From: Desmodus rotundus
Taxonomy: Eukaryota; Chordata; Mammalia; Chiroptera; Phyllostomidae
NCBI RefSeq assembly: GCF_022682495.2
Contig: NC_071397.1
Span: 29,775,427-29,839,426, forward strand
Reading direction: 5' to 3'
Length of the DNA stretch: 64,000 nt
The position numbers were made by a program, and so were the translations under genes. Within the stretch, counting starts at the first letter, position 1. Each line of letters begins with the position of its first letter. Positions 23,788 to 38,198 of this stretch are shown here, one piece after another. The notes under the pieces are model-generated. The model saw only the letters and a list, made by a program, of their open reading frames with translations. It made no database searches and had not been told where the DNA came from.

Positions 23788-24060
23788 CATATATATATCA
23801 ATGGTCTTAAAAATAAGGCTTGAGGACATTTTGTTTGCCAGGGTTATTTTGTTTTGTTTTTATAGTTAACTCTTAAATAAACTAGTCAAATTACAAAACC
23901 TGGTTCTGGGGAGACTGGTCAGTTTATTTTTGAAAAATATACATTAATTTTTAGCATTTTTCTCTCTTTCAAGAAGTACAATTACTTTTGTGAAAGTGAA
24001 TGTACTAGTTAGTGTCTTGGACTTAACCAAATGAAATTGCTTGTGGTGTTTATAACATAT

Positions 24061-24074
24061 CTGCCCTCTGCTGG
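24061..24074 (-). promoter_or_regulatory. Candidate CTCF-binding motif
   Basis: The reverse complement CCAGCAGAGGGCAG fits the core consensus CCASYAGRKGGCRS at every position. One motif alone does not show occupancy, and such sites often derive from SINEs. Confidence 0.4.
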
Positions 24075-24348
24075 TGAGAATGCATTATTGCTCTTAACCC
24101 ATTACCTTCAGTAACTTCTTTGAATTAAATAATACTCTATAATATTTTAGAATGGCTATAAAATTTAATTTGGAAAAATACCTGTATTGTTTGAAAGGAA
24201 TATGTCTTTTTTTGGGCAGGCCGACAAGTTAATTATTCTGTCGTAAAGGTCATAAGTGAGAAATACTGACTTACTACACTAATGATTGTTATACATTGTG
24301 CATTTGTGGTTTTGAATTTCTCTCTAAGTTCCAGATCTTCTCTGTTCA

Positions 24349-24512
24349 GTGTGGTAGCCAGTAGTCATTTGTGGCTATTTAACTAATGTTAAATATTCAG
24401 TTCCTTTGTTACACTAGCCACATACCAAGGTGTAATAGTTACATGTGGCAAGTAGCGACTGTGGCAGATTAAAGAATATCACAGAAAGTTCAATTGACAG
24501 TGCTGTTCTTAT
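24349..24512. mobile_element. Old hAT-type MITE remnant
   Basis: Contains TGGTAGCCAGTAGTCATTTG, TGTGGCTATTT, ACACTAGCCACAT and ACAGAAAGTTCAATTGACAG. This is the pattern of an ancient mammalian hAT/MER-type element with internal inverted repeats around a T-rich centre. The family name is not decided. Confidence 0.5.
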
Positions 24513-25089
24513 TTTTAAATTTTATGTAATAAGGATTATCATTTTCATGAAGTAATCATTGTTCTTAAATTTGCAATGAATTTCTTTTCTGTGTACCTTT
24601 CTCACATAAAGTTTATTAATAAAGAGCCCCAATTAACTAAGATAATCTATTTAGAAGGATTTTAGTTAAGATTTTTTTTGTTACTGTGTAATTTACTGTA
24701 CCTTATATATAATTATTGTTAGGTGATTACAGTTTTCTCAATGTAGAACATTGAACATTCCTAGTGTTTTATTCTCTGAAGATTAAAGTTAAGTTAAAAA
24801 TATTTAATTTAATTGAGGTAATAGCTTCTTTCTCTTTTTGATGCATGTTTAGGGTAGATAGACATAAATCAGAGCATATGCAGAGAAGCAAAGACTTTAT
24901 AAGAGTGTGAATTATAGTTTAATATTTGTTGGTTGATTAAAAAAAATAAACACTTTACGCAGCTTCCTCTAATGGTAAACAGCTTGTAAAAACAGTAGTG
25001 CAATATCACAACAAGGATTTTGACATTGATGGGATCTACCAGTTTTACTGTGATTTCTACAGTTTTACTTGTACTTATGTGTGTGTGTG

Positions 25090-26655
25090 TGTATGTAAGT
25101 GTGTTTAGTTCTACACAGTTTTATCACGTGTAGATTTATGTGTCTGCCATCACGGTCAGGATATAGTACGGCTCCAAAACCACTACGATCTCTTTCGTTG
25201 CCATTTACAGTCACACACATCCTCCTCGCATTTCCCTCCTCCTCACTCAGCTGTTTTCCACATCACCAAAATTTTGTCTTTTCAAATATGTTACATAAAT
25301 GGAATCATAAGAAACTTTTGAGGTTGGCTTTATTACTTAGTGTAATTCTTTGGAGATTTATCCAAGTTGCTGCATATATTAATAGTTCTTTCCTTTTTGT
25401 TAATAAGTAGAATTTTATGGTGTGTGTGTGTATCTGTGTATCATAGTTTAACCTGGTGAAGGATTTCTGGGCCATTTCTAATTTTTGACTATTACAAATA
25501 AAGCTGTACATTTGTGTACAGGTTTTTGTCTGCTCATAAGTTTTTATTTCCCTGGTAAGTGCCCAGTAGTGCATTTGCTGGGTTGAACGGTAATTGCATG
25601 TTCAGAATCTTAAAACTGTCAAACCTTTGCAGAATGGCTGTATTATTTTACATTTCTTCCAGTAATATATGAGTGATCCAGTTACAGTGTCTTTATTGCT
25701 GTAACTTTATAAATCAGGTAGTATAAGTTCTTCAACTTTGTTATTTTTTTTGAAAGTTGTTTTTGGTATTCCAAGTCACCTGAATTTCCATATAAATTTT
25801 GGAGGCAGTTTGTCAGTTTCTACAAATTAATATTCTGGGATTTTAATTGAATTGCTTTGAGCCTATATATCCATTTAGGAAAGACATCTTTTATATTGTA
25901 GAGTCTTCTGATCCATGAGCAAAGTATATTCATTTATTTAGATCTCATTTAATTTCTCTGGATATTTTATAGTTTTCAGTGTACAGGTCTTATCTATCTT
26001 TTGTCAAATTTATCTATGTTGCTTTTTTTTTTTTTTTTCTTAATTGTCCTCTTCTGCCTTTAGGAGCCAGCCCTATGCTCTGGATGGTCATCTTAAACTG
26101 AGAGGGATTGCTGTGTGTCCTGCCAGACTCTGCTCTTGTAACTGAGCACGGGAGCAGAGAAAGCATAGGCCAGGACAAGTCTGTGTTGCTTTTTTAAGTG
26201 TTATTATAATGGTATTTTTAAAATTTTAATTTCTAATTGTTGGCATACGGAAATACAGTAGTCTTTTGCATCTTTATCTTTTCTGCAACCTTGCTAACCT
26301 CAGCTATTTATTAGCTTTTTTTGTAGATCCTGTCAGCCTTCCTACCTAGCTGATTGTCATCCTCAAAAAAGATTATTTTTACTTCCTCTCCAATTTGGAT
26401 GCTTTTAATTTCCTTTTTTCTAACCATATTTCACTAGTTTGAACCTTCCATAAAATAGAAGTTTCTTGCCAATATTGGGTGTTGTCACTATTTTCATTTT
26501 AGAGGTTTTGTTAGGTGTGTAGTGATAGTGATACTGGTTTTGATTTGCATTTCTCTAATGGCTAATGGTGTTGAACATTTTTTCTCATGTGCTTATTTGC
26601 CAACTGTAATATCTTCTTCAGTGAAATATCTATTAGTCTTTCATTTTTAAAATGC
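25090..26655 (-). mobile_element. Old L1 (ORF2 end and 3' UTR), minus orientation
   Basis: Read in reverse, it carries L1 3' UTR phrases (AAATATGTTACATAAATGGAA, TTGGAGATTTATCCAAGTTG) and ORF2-like segments (TCTGCAACCTTGCTAACCTC, ATTTGCATTTCTCTAATGGC). It is the host of the snoRNA retrocopy at 26042-26178. Confidence 0.75.
26042..26178 (-). pseudogene. H/ACA snoRNA retrocopy (family not identified)
   Basis: On the minus strand this 136-base segment has the full H/ACA layout. The 5' hairpin has outer stem TGTCCTG/CAGGACA and an eight-pair upper stem CTCTGCTC/GAGCAGAG, leaving an internal loop like a pseudouridylation pocket. A box H ACAGCA follows in the hinge. The 3' hairpin is closed by CCTCT/AGAGG, and the ACA box lies exactly three bases from the end (GGACAATT). 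An A tail of about 20 bases, seen as a T run at 26023-26038 plus CT, follows the 3' end. The flanks ATCTATGTTGCTTTTTT (26012) and GTCTGTGTTGCTTTTTT (26179) form a target-site duplication. Tail and duplication show L1-mediated retroposition, so it is a copy and probably not expressed on its own. Confidence 0.82.
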
Positions 26656-27455
26656 CTTTAAATAATTTCTTATTTTTCAATTACAGTTGACATACAATAT
26701 TAGTTTCAGTGATTAGATATTATATAAGTTATCACCTCGATGATAAATGTAGTACACATCTGACACCATATATAGTTATTGCAGTGTAATTGATTATTCC
26801 CTGTGCTATAATTTACATTCCTGTGAGGATTCTGCAACTACCAATTTGTACTTCTTAATGCCTTCACCTTTTTTACCCATCCCCCAAATTCCCCTCCCAT
26901 CTTAAAGAAGACCCTGCAGCATTTGTTCCAGTACTGGTTTGGTGGTGGTGAGCTCCTTCAGCTTTTTCTTGTCTGGGAAACTCTGTCTTGTTAGTGATGT
27001 TGAAGGGAAAGCATTCAGATTTTTCAACCTTAAGTATGTCAGCTATAGGTTTCTCATAGATGATTTTATCAAGTCGAGGAAGTTCCTGTCTGTTATTAGT
27101 TGTTTTGTTTTGTTGTTTTTTTTTTAATAAAAAATGGATGTGGATTTCATCAAATGCTCTTTCTGCATCTGTTGAGATAATGTAGTTTTTCTTTTTAAAT
27201 TTTTTAACATAGTGAATTACATTGATTTTGCCTGTTAAACTAACTGCATTCTTGGGACAGACCACACTTGGTCATGATGTATTATCTCTTACATATCCTT
27301 GGATTTGCTAAAACATTGTTAAGAATTTTTGCAAATATTTATGGAGGGTGATGATCTGTAGGTTTTACTTCTTGTGATACTTTGTCTGGTTTTGGTTATC
27401 AGGGTTTTGTTGGCTTATTAGAATGAATTGGGAAATAATCACCTTCCACCCATCT

Positions 27456-27482
27456 CCCCCCCCCCCCCCCCCCCCCCCCCCC
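27456..27482. repeat. Uninterrupted C27 homopolymer
   Basis: Twenty-seven consecutive C, giving poly-G on the other strand, inside the L1 mosaic. Sequencing and assembly length here is unreliable. Confidence 0.95.
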
Positions 27483-28499
27483 GTTTCCTGAAGAGTTTAT
27501 ACAGAATTTGTATCATTCCTTAATTGTTTGGTAGTTGGTAGATTTCCCTAGTGGGGAAGCCATGTGGGCCTGAAACCATGGGCCTGAAGTTGTTATTTTT
27601 GTTTTTTTCCTTTGCTGGAAGGCTTTTAACTATAGCTTCAGGTTCTTTAATAGATATTAGGCTATTCAAGTTATTTTTCCCTTCTGGAAAGATCTCATTT
27701 GTGTCCTTCAGGGAACTGGTGAACTACTAGCATAAAGTTGTTCATATAATATTCCTTTACTATCTTTCTAGTCCTTGTAGAATCTGTAGTGATGTCATTT
27801 CTCTCATTCCTGATATTATTTGTTTTCAATTTTTTCCCTAATCAGTTGGCCTAGAGGTTTATCATTTGTACTGATACTTTCAAATAATCAGCTTTTATTT
27901 TCATTGACTTTCTTTGTTGTTTTCCTGTTCTCTGTATCATTGATTTCTGTCCTGATCTTTATGTCACCTTTGTTTCTGAAAGATATCTTAGTATGGTAAA
28001 CAGTTCTAGCTGGACAGTATGTTACTTTCAGTACTTTTAAGATGTTGTTTCACTGACTGCTGCCTTGCATTGTTTCTGATGAGAAATTTATCATTGTATT
28101 TATTCCTTTGTACATAATATGTCCCCCCCCCCGATGCTTTTAAGATTTTTCTCTTCATCCCTAGTTTTGAGCAATTATATTATGGTATACCTTTAGATGA
28201 TTTTCTTCATATTTCTTGTGTTTGGTATTCTTTGAGATTCTTGGTCCTGCAGTCATATATTTTTCAATAATTTGGAAATAGTTCTGCAACTATTTCTTTA
28301 AGTACTTTTTTTTGATCACCTCATTTTAATTCAGGGAATTAGGCCGCTGAAGCTGTTTGTTTTTTTGTCTTTGTGTTTCATTTTGGATGGTTGCTATTGC
28401 TTTGTCTTCAGATTCTTTAATCTTTGTATTTCTGTATCATCTAACCTTCTGTTAATCCTAGCCAGTGTATTTTTTTTTTTAATATCAGGCAGTTTGATA

Positions 28500-28562
28500 T
28501 GGGATATATGTGTGTGTAGTGTATATATATGTGTGTGTATATAATATATATAATACATATAA
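28500..28562. repeat. TA/TG dinucleotide repeat
   Basis: Mixed ATATG, TGTGTG and TATATA units with imperfect alternation inside old L1 sequence. Confidence 0.9.
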
Positions 28563-29162
28563 TCGTATCCTATTCCATTGCTCTCCTTAACTTGTTCAGT
28601 CTTTTCTATAGCTTGTTTGGACACATGGAAGTCACAGATAATAATGGTTTTACCGTGCTTGCCTATTAATCCTATAATTATGTAATATTTGGGTCAGTTT
28701 CAATTGACTGGCTTTTCTCCTTTTTTATAGATCATGTTTTTCTTACCAGTGAATTTTGCTTACTGGTTCTGGATTTTTTTTCCATATTTCTATAAATATC
28801 TTTGAACTTTTTCTTTCTTTGGTGCAGTTATTTGGAAACATCTACTCTTCCAGATGTTGCTTTTTAAGTTTTTTTAGGTGAAACTAGAGCAGTGTTTACT
28901 GTAGTTAATTTTTCCCACTAGTGAGGGAAAAATTCTTTTGAATACTACATCTTCATGATGGGATGCAATTTTTAGTCTGGCTGATGGGCACAGACACTAT
29001 TCCTGACTGTTTTGAACTTTAAGATTGTTCCTTCTAATTGTTTTAGGTGATTCTTTCTGTATTTTCTTCACTTGTGCGTATTAATGATGTTTTGTAGATC
29101 TAAGGAATTCTCTGTGCATCTCTCTTGTACTTTGCCTAATGAAATCTAGCCACTTTGGTCTC

Positions 29163-30139
29163 TGTAGACACCCAGCTTCATCTCCTCAAATTAGGGATGT
29201 GAAAGGAGAGTAAGAAGCTAGAAAAATTCCTGGGCAAGTGGAATGGGGAAACTTGAGACAAGAATATTAAACAAGGCCAAATAGAGCATCTTACAGCCAG
29301 CTGGTGAATTGCAAGAACTTATCTCCCCTAACCAAGGACACTCTAGAGCAAATGGTTTATACCTTTCCTCCCTAACCGAAGGGTACATAGCTTAAATCTC
29401 CCTGGTCTGGGAAGTGGAGAACAGAGACCCAATTAATGACATTTGTGCCAGCTAAACCCAAGGACAGATGAAGTCAGGGGAACAAGTAACAAAACTCCAT
29501 TAAAAGCCAGACAGACCCAAGATAAAAGTAACACAGTATAGCGGACCAAAGAATATTAACAAATTACCCCATGCAGTCATTTTGATGCATCAGCATATTA
29601 AAAATGTACCTGGAAAGCTACAGGTACATTTCAACATTCTATTGAAACCCTTCCCTAAGAGTCCCACTGCAGAAAAAAGATAAAAAGCCTCCAGGAAAAG
29701 GACTGAGGGCGGGCTTGCTTTAGAGCACACACATGCCTCTTTCTAGGCATGAACTTTTTTTCTTCCTCCTAAACTCTTAAGTGTCCCCATGAAACTTGGA
29801 GCCAGGAAAGCAGTGGACAGTGGCACCTGTAACCAGGCTTACCCCCTGATCATTTCTCCAAGGTGGGAATGAGCTATTGCAGCCCCACTTTGGCTCACTC
29901 CTTTCCTTTTCTGCAACATTTCCTGTAATATTCCAAAGCAGAACACTGACTAGGCTCTCTCCTGTTACTACTTCTACTTGAAGTCCTTCCTTTGTCTCAC
30001 TGTCCCCAGCCTTAATAAACGTACTCTCAAAATCATCTGGACTTGTGTTGTGAAATCTTTCCTATAAGAACTCAAGAACTCACACACTACAGGCTGGCCT
30101 GAGGCAGACCTGCTCCAGGCCTGTGCCTGTCTGGTAACA
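29163..30139 (+). mobile_element. Probable solo ERV LTR (ERV1-like)
   Basis: A non-L1 block interrupts L1-like flanks. Proposed limits are TGTAGACACCCAGC at the left and CTGTCTGGTAACA at the right, giving inverted TGT...ACA ends. TCTC and TCTT flank them. An AATAAACG polyadenylation signal lies at 30014, followed by a U5-like stretch (TGTTGTGAAATCTTTCC). No primer-binding site or coding interior follows. The left limit is uncertain by tens of bases. Confidence 0.55.
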
Positions 30140-31098
30140 TCTTCAGGAGTGTTGTTTTAGATACTAATATTTTGTTTGGTTTTTAAGTTTTTTTAGTCAG
30201 TAGGCTAATTTCAGTGTCTGTCCCTTCATACGGGTTAGAAATGGAGCCCACTATAGCATATTATTAGAAAAGGCATGAAAAGAAAATTACTTTAAAACTT
30301 TTTCTTTTTACTAAAACAAACTTTTCCTAGGGTCTTTGAAGATAATAATGTAAACCTAAAAAATAAAAAGCTAGAGTGAGGGGCAATAAATGTTTATTTT
30401 AGATCAAAGAATAGCTGTCTGGGAAGCATTGATTCTGGCAGAAATGTAAATAGTATACTGATTACGATGAGGTCAAGGCAAGGGGTATTTATGAGAAAGG
30501 GAAGGGAAATAATTCCATAAATAGGAAGGGATTTCTATAGGTGCAAATAAGCTAAGTTATTCTTTAACTTACTGATACATGATGGTGCTAATTCTGAAAC
30601 ATGTTCTTAATTTTGAGCCCTCATAGTCAAGATGTCTGCTTTTTTTGTTAGCTTTACAAACTGCTGTTTGGAATACAATGTTGCTGTGCCCCAGTCCGAA
30701 GGTTATTTTGCCTAGTTCAAACATTCCGAGGGTTTGAGGAGTAAGACATGCAAGGTAATTCCTCTGGGATGGTGGCTCCAACTTCATTTTGAAATGTGTC
30801 CTTTTACAGTATTTTCACAATAGTTATATTTATTTTTTTTAGAGCATCTGGTTATGTAATACTTAGTTACTAACACACATAGGAGAAAATGACAACTATT
30901 GATGTGTTGCTACTCCTCTGTTCCAGTGTCAGTTCTAAGCCTGACTGCTAAAAGTGTAAACCAGTATATTAAGAAGGCTTTTTAAAAACAGCAACAGTTC
31001 TAATATACAGAAACACAAGCTATTTTTTAAAATTAAGATTAATATTTATTTGATAATTCTTGTCATCTGGGTACTTAATTTGCACTTTCAACAGTTGG
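30140..31098. other. SMAP1: Intron 1 sequence, nothing recognised
   Basis: AT-rich DNA with a few short T runs. No exon or clear repeat. Confidence 0.3.
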
Positions 31099-32173
31099 GT
31101 TTTTTTTTTTAATTGTTGTTAAATTACAGTTGTCTCAATTTTCCCCCGTTGTTCTCCCCTGCCCCCGCCCCCCACTATCAATCCCCAACCCATTGTCCTC
31201 GTCCATGAGTCCTTTATACACGTTCCTTGACTTGACCCTTCTTCTTTCCCAGTTATCCTCCTCCCCCCTCCCTTCTGGTTACTGTCAGTTTGTTCTTTAT
31301 TTCCACATCTCTGGTTCCAGTTTGATCATTTGTTGTGTTGATTAGGTTCCACTTACAGGTGAGATCATATGGTATTTGTCTTTCACTGCCTGGGTTATTT
31401 CACTTACCATGATACTTTCCAGTTCCATCCACACTGTCACGAAGGCAGGAGTTCCATTTTTCTTTCTGCTGTTAGTATGCCAGTGTGCATGCACCATAGT
31501 TTTTTTATCCACTCATTTACTGATGGGCACTTAGGTTGCTTCCAACACTTGGCTATTGTAAATAATGCTGCTGTGAACATTGGGGTGCATAGGTTCTTTT
31601 GAATTAGTGTTTCAGGATTCTTAGGGTATAATCCCTGCAGTGGAATTACTGGATCAAAAGGCAGTTCCATTTTTAGCTTTTTGAGGAAATTCCATACTAT
31701 TTTCCACAGTGGCTGATCTAGTCTGCATTCCCACCAGCAGCGTACTAGTAGGGTTCCCTTTTTTCCACAGTCTCGCCAGCACTTGTTGTTTATTGACTTG
31801 TTAATGATGGCCTTTCTGTCCAGTGTGAGGTGGTATCTCATTGTGGTTTTAATTTGCATCTCTGCCATGGCTAGTGATGCTGAGCATCCTTTCATATGTC
31901 TTTGCATCCTCTGTAGGTCCTCCTTGGAGAAGTGTCTGTCCAGGTCCTTTGCCTATTTTTTAATTGGATTGTTTGTCTTCCTGGAGTGTAGTCATGTGAG
32001 TTCTTTCTATATTTTGGAGATCAAACCCTTCTCCAAGGTATCATTGGCAAATATGTTTTCCCGTATGGTTGGTTCCCTTTTCATTTTGCTAATGTTTTCT
32101 TTAGCCATGCAGAAGCTTTTTATTTTGATGTAGTCCATTTGTTTATTCTTTCCTTTATGTCTCTTGCCCTAGG
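31099..32173 (-). mobile_element. 5'-truncated L1 (end of ORF2 plus 3' UTR)
   Basis: A T run at 31101-31111 is the inverted A tail. It is followed by the C-rich L1 3' UTR and then by a minus-strand frame at 31437-31907 with the ORF2 C-terminal signature ([52 protein letters not shown]). It breaks off abruptly after CTTGCCCTAGGGGAGA. It is younger than the surrounding L1M pieces because a 156-codon stretch remains open. The enzyme is incomplete and non-functional. Confidence 0.9.
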
Positions 32174-32862
32174 GGAGAGACACAAAGTATTTGCATTTTT
32201 TTCCTCACTTCAAATGGAAAGTCTGTATTTATTATTTGAGCCATAATCTAAAGATGAAGAAAAAGCAATTTACTTTTTGTTAATGTGTAGTTAACAAACA
32301 TGTGCAAACTCTGAATGAATTGAGTATGTATTTATTGATTATATTTCATTAAGCTGTGATCTTACTCATTCCACTTGTCTTTTCAAAACTGTTCAGGGAC
32401 TCCTTGTTGCTAGTAATATAAAATCATATTTGGGAGTCAGGATGCTCTGCAGTATTGTCAGCCTGTATTTTCATTTATGCCTTTGTTTTCTGTGTGCTGT
32501 TGGTGACCAAAGATACTGTGTACTTCCCCTTTTTCCTGTGCTGTGGTTTTTATCCCGATTAACTGGCTTCTTGCTTTAGTTCCCTGCTCAAATGCCACGT
32601 TATCAATGTTATGTTCCTTGGCCATTGTATTTAAAATAGCATCCCATCTTTTTTCTAAGCACTTCCTATTCTCCTTATATGTATATTTTTTTCCTTCATA
32701 GCCTTTTCCACAACTTGACATTCTGTACATTTTTAACTTGTCTCTTTGTTTTGCTCCACTGGAATTGTTAAAGAGAGAAGGGGCTTTAATCTGGTTTATT
32801 TCCCTGCTGGATGCCCAGCATCTAGAAAGTTCTTGGCACATAGTAAGCATTCAGCACATTTT
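32174..32862. other. SMAP1: Intron 1 sequence, L2-like in part
   Basis: 32390-32850 has the look of an L2 3' end (CTCATTCCACTTG, TTCCCTGCTCAAATGCCAC, CTTGGCACATAGTAAGCATT). No exon. Confidence 0.45.
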
Positions 32863-33077
32863 TTTCTTTTTTTATAAAAGTATTCTATTTATTTATTTTT
32901 AGAGAGGGGGGAAGGGATGGAGAGAGGGACAGAAATGTGAATGTGTAGTTGCCTCACTCATGCCCCCCACTGGAGACCTGGCCAGCAACCCAGGCATGCG
33001 CCCTGACTAGGAATGGAACCAGCAACTCTTTGGTTCACCGGCCAGCACTCAATCCACTGAGCCCCACCAGCCAGGGA
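32863..33077 (-). mobile_element. VES-type tRNA SINE
   Basis: Inverted tail TTTATTTATTTTTAGAGAGG, GGCATGCGCCCTGACTAGGA, the box B region as GGAATGGAACCAGCAACTC, and the head as GAGCCCCACCAGCCAGGG. The flanks GCATTCAGCACATTTT and GCATGCAGAACATTTT are an imperfect duplication. Confidence 0.92.
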
Positions 33078-37955
<4,878 letters not shown>

Positions 37956-37975
37956 AAGAAAATGTGAAGTGTAGC

Positions 37976-38178
37976 CCTGTCCAGGTGGCTCAGTTGTTTG
38001 CAGTGTGGTCCCATACTCCAAAATGGTGCGGGTTCGGTTCCTGGTCAGAGCACTCACCTAGGTTGTGCGTTCAATCCCTGGTTAGGTGTGTACAGGAGGC
38101 AACTGATTGATGTTTCTCTCTCAAATCAATAAACATAACCTCGGGTGAGGATTAAAAATAAATACATACACATACATA
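37976..38178 (+). mobile_element. VES-type tRNA SINE with perfect 20-bp TSD
   Basis: Head CCTGTCCAGGTGGCTCAGTT, box B GGTTCGGTTCCTGGTCAG, linker CAACTGATTGATGTTTCTCT and tail AACCTCGGGTGAGGATTAAA. The 20-base flank AAGAAAATGTGAAGTGTAGC is identical at 37956-37975 and 38179-38198. The copy is therefore young and its limits are exact. Confidence 0.95.
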
Positions 38179-38198
38179 AAGAAAATGTGAAGTGTAGC

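Larger units (their letters stand above)
23161..25089. other. SMAP1: Intron 1 sequence, no gene seen
   Basis: AT-rich DNA with a 24-bp palindrome, a CTCF-like motif and an old hAT-type remnant, listed separately. Nothing else was recognised. Confidence 0.4.
26660..29160 (-). mobile_element. Mosaic of old L1 fragments, minus orientation
   Basis: Bases 26680-26880 match an L1 3' UTR (TTACAGTTGACATACAATAT, ATAGTTATTGCAGTGTAATT). A minus-strand frame at 26873-27265 has the reverse-transcriptase-like IISTDAERAFDEI stretch, including the A-F-D motif region of ORF2. 27960-28290 resembles further L1 coding sequence. Order and divergence suggest more than one element. No intact frame remains. Confidence 0.65.

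Noticed and set aside
31437..31907. 156-codon host gene on the minus strand
   Set aside because: It is the C-terminal part of L1 ORF2, 5'-truncated and next to the L1 3' UTR.
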